A stretch of DNA of 49,212 nt from a bacterium (GTDB lineage Bacteria; Tectomicrobia; Entotheonellia; Entotheonellales; Entotheonellaceae), in assembly GCA_027294925.1 (NCBI GenBank), contig JAPULM010000424.1, positions 1-49,212 of the forward strand, in the 5' to 3' direction. A program made the position numbers and the translations under genes. The notes beneath the pieces were generated by a model, which ran no database searches, had not been told where the DNA came from, and was given only the letters and a program-made list of their open reading frames with translations. Shown here one piece after another: positions 47,198-49,212 of this stretch (its first letter is position 1; each line of letters opens with the position of its first letter).

Positions 47198-48367
47198 TCA
47201 TTGCGGGCAGGAAACGTAGAACGTTTCCGATTCGGTGTGGATATCCACCGTTTCAAGGTAGGGCTTGTATTTTTGTGCCCATTGTTTCGTATATTGAGGA
47301 TGAAGGGCGATGGCGGACAAGCGGCCCTGGCCTTTCTCCGCTTCGTAGGCGAAGGTGAACGCCTTGCCCACGATTTCGGGATTGCCAAAATCCAATACCG
47401 AGTCTCGAAGTTTGAGTTGGGTGATACGGCCAATTTTATTTTCAACGCTTCGGCAGCGGAGGATTTTTTCACGCGCCGAAGTGTATACCGGTCCGTAAAA
47501 TGTGCCAGCTGTGATGTCGCCGTCCTGGTATTGTCGCTTGAGTTCGGCTTTCTTCTGTTTTTCCTCAGCCACCTGTTTTTCTTTTTTCAGCGTCTGCAAA
47601 ATGGTATGGCTGGAAGCGTTGACCGGCAAGGGGCCGGCGATCAAAAAGCGGTGACTTCCTGGCAGCCTGGCGGCGATGCTCTGGGCCTCGTCCGGCAGTA
47701 CGATCAGGAAGTAACGCCCGTCCGGGCTGAATTGGGCGGTGTATTCCCGCGAGTTGTCCCGGTACGTATCTTCCAGTACGAGCAGGGGAGGGTGGGAACC
47801 GTCGGTGAGGGAGAGCGTTACCGACCCGCGTCCCAGCGTTTCTGTGTAGGAGCGGCCGAAGAACGGGAAGCCTCCTTTGCGTTCAACCCTGTAGGTTTCC
47901 TCGTCGATGGTGGCTTCCGCGCGCAGGCTCCCGAAAGGCTGGGCGAGGCTTTTTTTGCCCACGCTTCGAAGCAGGCCGCTGGAAAGCAGAAGACCTTTGC
48001 CGGGGGCGAGCTCGTCGAGCCGCTCTTTTCCCACCATTTCTGCTGGCCAACCGGCATCCCCGCTACGCGGGTCAATCCGGTAGAAAAGTATTTTTGCATT
48101 CTTAACCGCCTCGGCGGTCAAGGGGGCTTTTTTCTCTAACAACAGGGCTTCCAGATAGAACTGCTGATTTTCCACGGAATAATAGATGCGTTGCACTACT
48201 GAGGCTCTTTCCCTGTCCTCCGGCATTGGGTAGTGCCGCCACAAACTCTCCTCGCCGGTCAGCATCCAAGGCTCTGCCGCAACTGCGAGAACTGTGACGG
48301 CAAGCAAAATTTGAGCCAGCAGGAAAACGGCCCCAAAGGAGGACCATGTTGATCGGGGTCGGTGCAT
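47198..48367 (-). CDS. Hypothetical exported protein, orphan
   Basis: 389 residues, not recognised. An N-terminal signal peptide (FGAVFLLAQILLAVTVLAVAA, about residues 11-31) is followed by a mostly beta-predicted mature part; a charged helical segment with likely coiled-coil character occurs near 265-285 (KKEKQVAEEKQKKAELKRQ). Only one Cys pair is seen, one of them close to the C-terminus. The ATG lies 33 bases from R2 copy 3. Opposite frames of up to 312 codons are shadows; codon usage and the signal peptide favour this strand. Confidence 0.72.
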   Translation of the reverse strand: MHRPRSTWSSFGAVFLLAQILLAVTVLAVAAEPWMLTGEESLWRHYPMPEDRERASVVQRIYYSVENQQFYLEALLLEKKAPLTAEAVKNAKILFYRIDPRSGDAGWPAEMVGKERLDELAPGKGLLLSSGLLRSVGKKSLAQPFGSLRAEATIDEETYRVERKGGFPFFGRSYTETLGRGSVTLSLTDGSHPPLLVLEDTYRDNSREYTAQFSPDGRYFLIVLPDEAQSIAARLPGSHRFLIAGPLPVNASSHTILQTLKKEKQVAEEKQKKAELKRQYQDGDITAGTFYGPVYTSAREKILRCRSVENKIGRITQLKLRDSVLDFGNPEIVGKAFTFAYEAEKGQGRLSAIALHPQYTKQWAQKYKPYLETVDIHTESETFYVSCPQ

Positions 48368-48400
48368 GGGAAGCTCCAGTGGGTCCTTTCGGTGAAGAGG

Positions 48401-48485
48401 TTAGGAAAGCATTTTAGCGACGTCCATTCCAGAGCGCAACCCCTGAAAACGCACTTGGGTCATCCCAGCGTCGACCGCCGGCGGC
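48401..48485 (+). repeat. Dispersed repeat R2, copy 3 (inverted relative to copy 2)
   Basis: About 85 bp. TTAGGAAAGCATTTTAGCG, GAGCGCAACCCCTGAAAACG, ATCCCAGCG and CCGCCGGCGGC appear in the same order as in the complement of copy 2 at 48862-48955. With copy 2 it forms a pair of inverted repeats around the truncated dehydrogenase. The 236 bases between this repeat and that gene hold no recognisable feature. Confidence 0.65.
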
Positions 48486-48721
48486 GATGATTGGCCTGTG
48501 CAAAAATGCATCCGTGCTCGTTTGCCCTAACAGACACATCCGTACACGGCCGGCTGGCTTCGACCCTTGCATTCTGCTCAGTAGCGTGTAGGGATAAACA
48601 CCGCCTAAAATCGAATTGCGCCACGGGGGCGGTATTGCGGTGATATGGGTCTTTGACCGGCGCTATGCCGGTTGCTGCGTAGGTACGACAATTTTATTCG
48701 CACACAGAGTGGAGAACCACG

Positions 48722-48862
48722 ATGATTCTTGAACAATTCAAAGTACCAGCTGGGGATGAGGTGCGCGTGTCAGAGGCAGCACTGCGCCGGACCGTTACGC
48801 AGGTGTTTGAAAAGATGGGCACCTCCTCCGAGGATGCAGCCATTACCGCGAGCCGGGGGTAG
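48722..48862 (+). pseudogene. Truncated malate/L-lactate dehydrogenase (Ldh2 family), N-terminal 46 residues only
   Basis: ATG with GGAG upstream encodes MILEQFKVPAGDEVRVSEAA and then LRRTVTQVFEKMGTSSEDAA followed by ITASRG and a TAG. This is the standard beginning of Ldh2-type NAD(P)-dependent malate/lactate/ureidoglycolate dehydrogenases (about 350 residues), in which ITAD-V-L-V-x-A-D-x-R-G-V-D-S-H-G follows. Here the frame leaves the family sequence after ITA and stops where repeat R2 copy 2 begins. The catalytic part is gone, so it cannot be functional. Confidence 0.7.
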
Positions 48863-48955
48863 CCGCCGGCAGGGGGCGCTGGGATGCCACACGGGCGTTT
48901 TTAGGGGTTGCGCTCCGGAGGGGCCAGCGCTAAAATGCCGGTTGAATGCCCTATA
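48862..48955 (-). repeat. Dispersed repeat R2, copy 2
   Basis: About 94 bp, starting at the stop codon of the truncated dehydrogenase. On the minus strand it reads GTATAGGGCATTCAACC, GGCATTTTAGCGCTGGCC, GGAGCGCAACCCCTAAAAAC and GGCATCCCAGCGCC. GCGCTGG and CCAGCGC, 7 bp, can close a stem around the centre. It aligns with copies at 44242-44336 and 48401-48485. Confidence 0.65.
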
Positions 48956-49022
48956 CGTGCAAATAGCTGCGTCTGATCCGCGACATTAGACATCCGATGT
49001 CAGTTCCAATAGTAGAGTGAAA

Positions 49023-49212
49023 ATGATGCGCTCTAGGTGGTTTCTTTCTTTAGTATTAATTTCGCTTTTCCCCCTTCGTGCCACAGCAGACAGCTGGCCC
49101 AGTGCGGTCATTAAGGAGGTGTTCTCCGAATCGCGAGAAGTTTTTGTGCGCGTTATCCCGGGCGAGAGTATTGGAGATACGTTCGGATTTGCTGGCGAGA
49201 AGAAAGGGAAGT
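49023..49212 (+). CDS. Exported protein, 5' part only (runs off the window)
   Basis: An open frame of 63 codons from the double ATG at 49023 continues past the right edge. The N-terminus (MMRSRWFLSLVLISLFPLRA, then TADSW) is a good signal peptide with cleavage near ATA. The visible mature part includes KEVFSESREVFVRVIPGES. Family unknown. Confidence 0.6.
   Translation, partial: MMRSRWFLSLVLISLFPLRATADSWPSAVIKEVFSESREVFVRVIPGESIGDTFGFAGEKKGK

Noticed and set aside
47201..48139. 312-codon ORF on the plus strand
   Set aside because: It is antisense to the 389-residue exported protein, which has a signal peptide and a better protein-like composition; the opposite frame has neither.
44242..48955. 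R2 copies as ends of a complete insertion sequence
   Set aside because: No transposase frame lies between or beside them, no target duplications are visible, and copies differ too much to be one recent element.

Overview
The window is 49 kb of chromosome from a Gram-negative bacterium that makes meso-diaminopimelate peptidoglycan. MurE carries the DNPR specificity motif, there is a complete FtsQ/L/I/W/A/Z division set, and the RNase P RNA is type A. Gene order (rnpB, then mraZ to ftsZ, pgeF, yggS, proC and a DUF167 gene; mutS2-dnaG-rpoD; rho-rpmE-prfA-prmC-murA-his) resembles Deltaproteobacteria and neighbouring deep phyla. An uncultured lineage such as Tectomicrobia/Entotheonella would fit, but that is a guess. 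Several tRNAs lack an encoded CCA.

Layout. 0.2-1.1 kb: an orphan exported protein on the plus strand. 1.1-1.4 kb: a minus-strand tRNA-Val/tRNA-Asp unit with its own promoter and terminator. 1.6-20.0 kb: one long minus-strand block with the dcw cluster (mraZ, rsmH, ftsL, ftsI, murE, mraY, ftsW, murG, murC, murB, ftsQ, ftsA, ftsZ) running into pgeF, yggS, proC, DUF167 and mtnA. murF, murD and ddl are absent from their usual places. 20.1-27.8 kb: rnpB, a coiled-coil zinc-ribbon gene, tRNA-Met, rpoD, dnaG and mutS2, followed by an unusual structured non-coding stretch with a consensus promoter. 28.5-35.6 kb: hisF, hisH, hisB (hisA, hisG and hisD missing), murA, prmC, prfA, rpmE and rho, all minus. 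35.6-36.4 kb: a long non-coding region upstream of rho. 36.4-37.6 kb: tsaC and purE. 37.8-43.7 kb, plus strand: a nucleoside phosphorylase, then a molybdenum-hydroxylase locus (moeA, FAD subunit, 2Fe-2S subunit, mocA-like) and an acyl-CoA ligase. 43.7-49.2 kb: a looser accessory region with a tiny AT-rich ORF, gene debris, an Fe-ADH-family dehydrogenase missing two metal ligands, a metallophosphodiesterase, exported orphans and a truncated Ldh2-type dehydrogenase.

Working together: most genes serve envelope growth and division (MurA, B, C, E, G, MraY and the divisome), the core transcription, replication and translation machinery (RpoD, Rho, DnaG, RF1, PrmC, L31, RNase P, tRNAs) and small-molecule metabolism (His, Pro, purine, methylthioribose salvage, Mo cofactor).

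The most interesting signals are non-coding. (1) A dispersed 96-98 bp repeat with four copies carries a compensatorily conserved hairpin; three copies sit directly upstream of yggS, ftsZ and rpoD. (2) A second repeat of about 90 bp has three copies, all in the accessory end. (3) A 17-base MraZ-operator-like sequence occurs both at the mraZ promoter and inside rnpB. (4) A perfect TTGACA-18-TATAAT promoter is followed by about 380 nt of tandem hairpins and a T-run just before mutS2. These are readings of the sequence by eye; no search was run.
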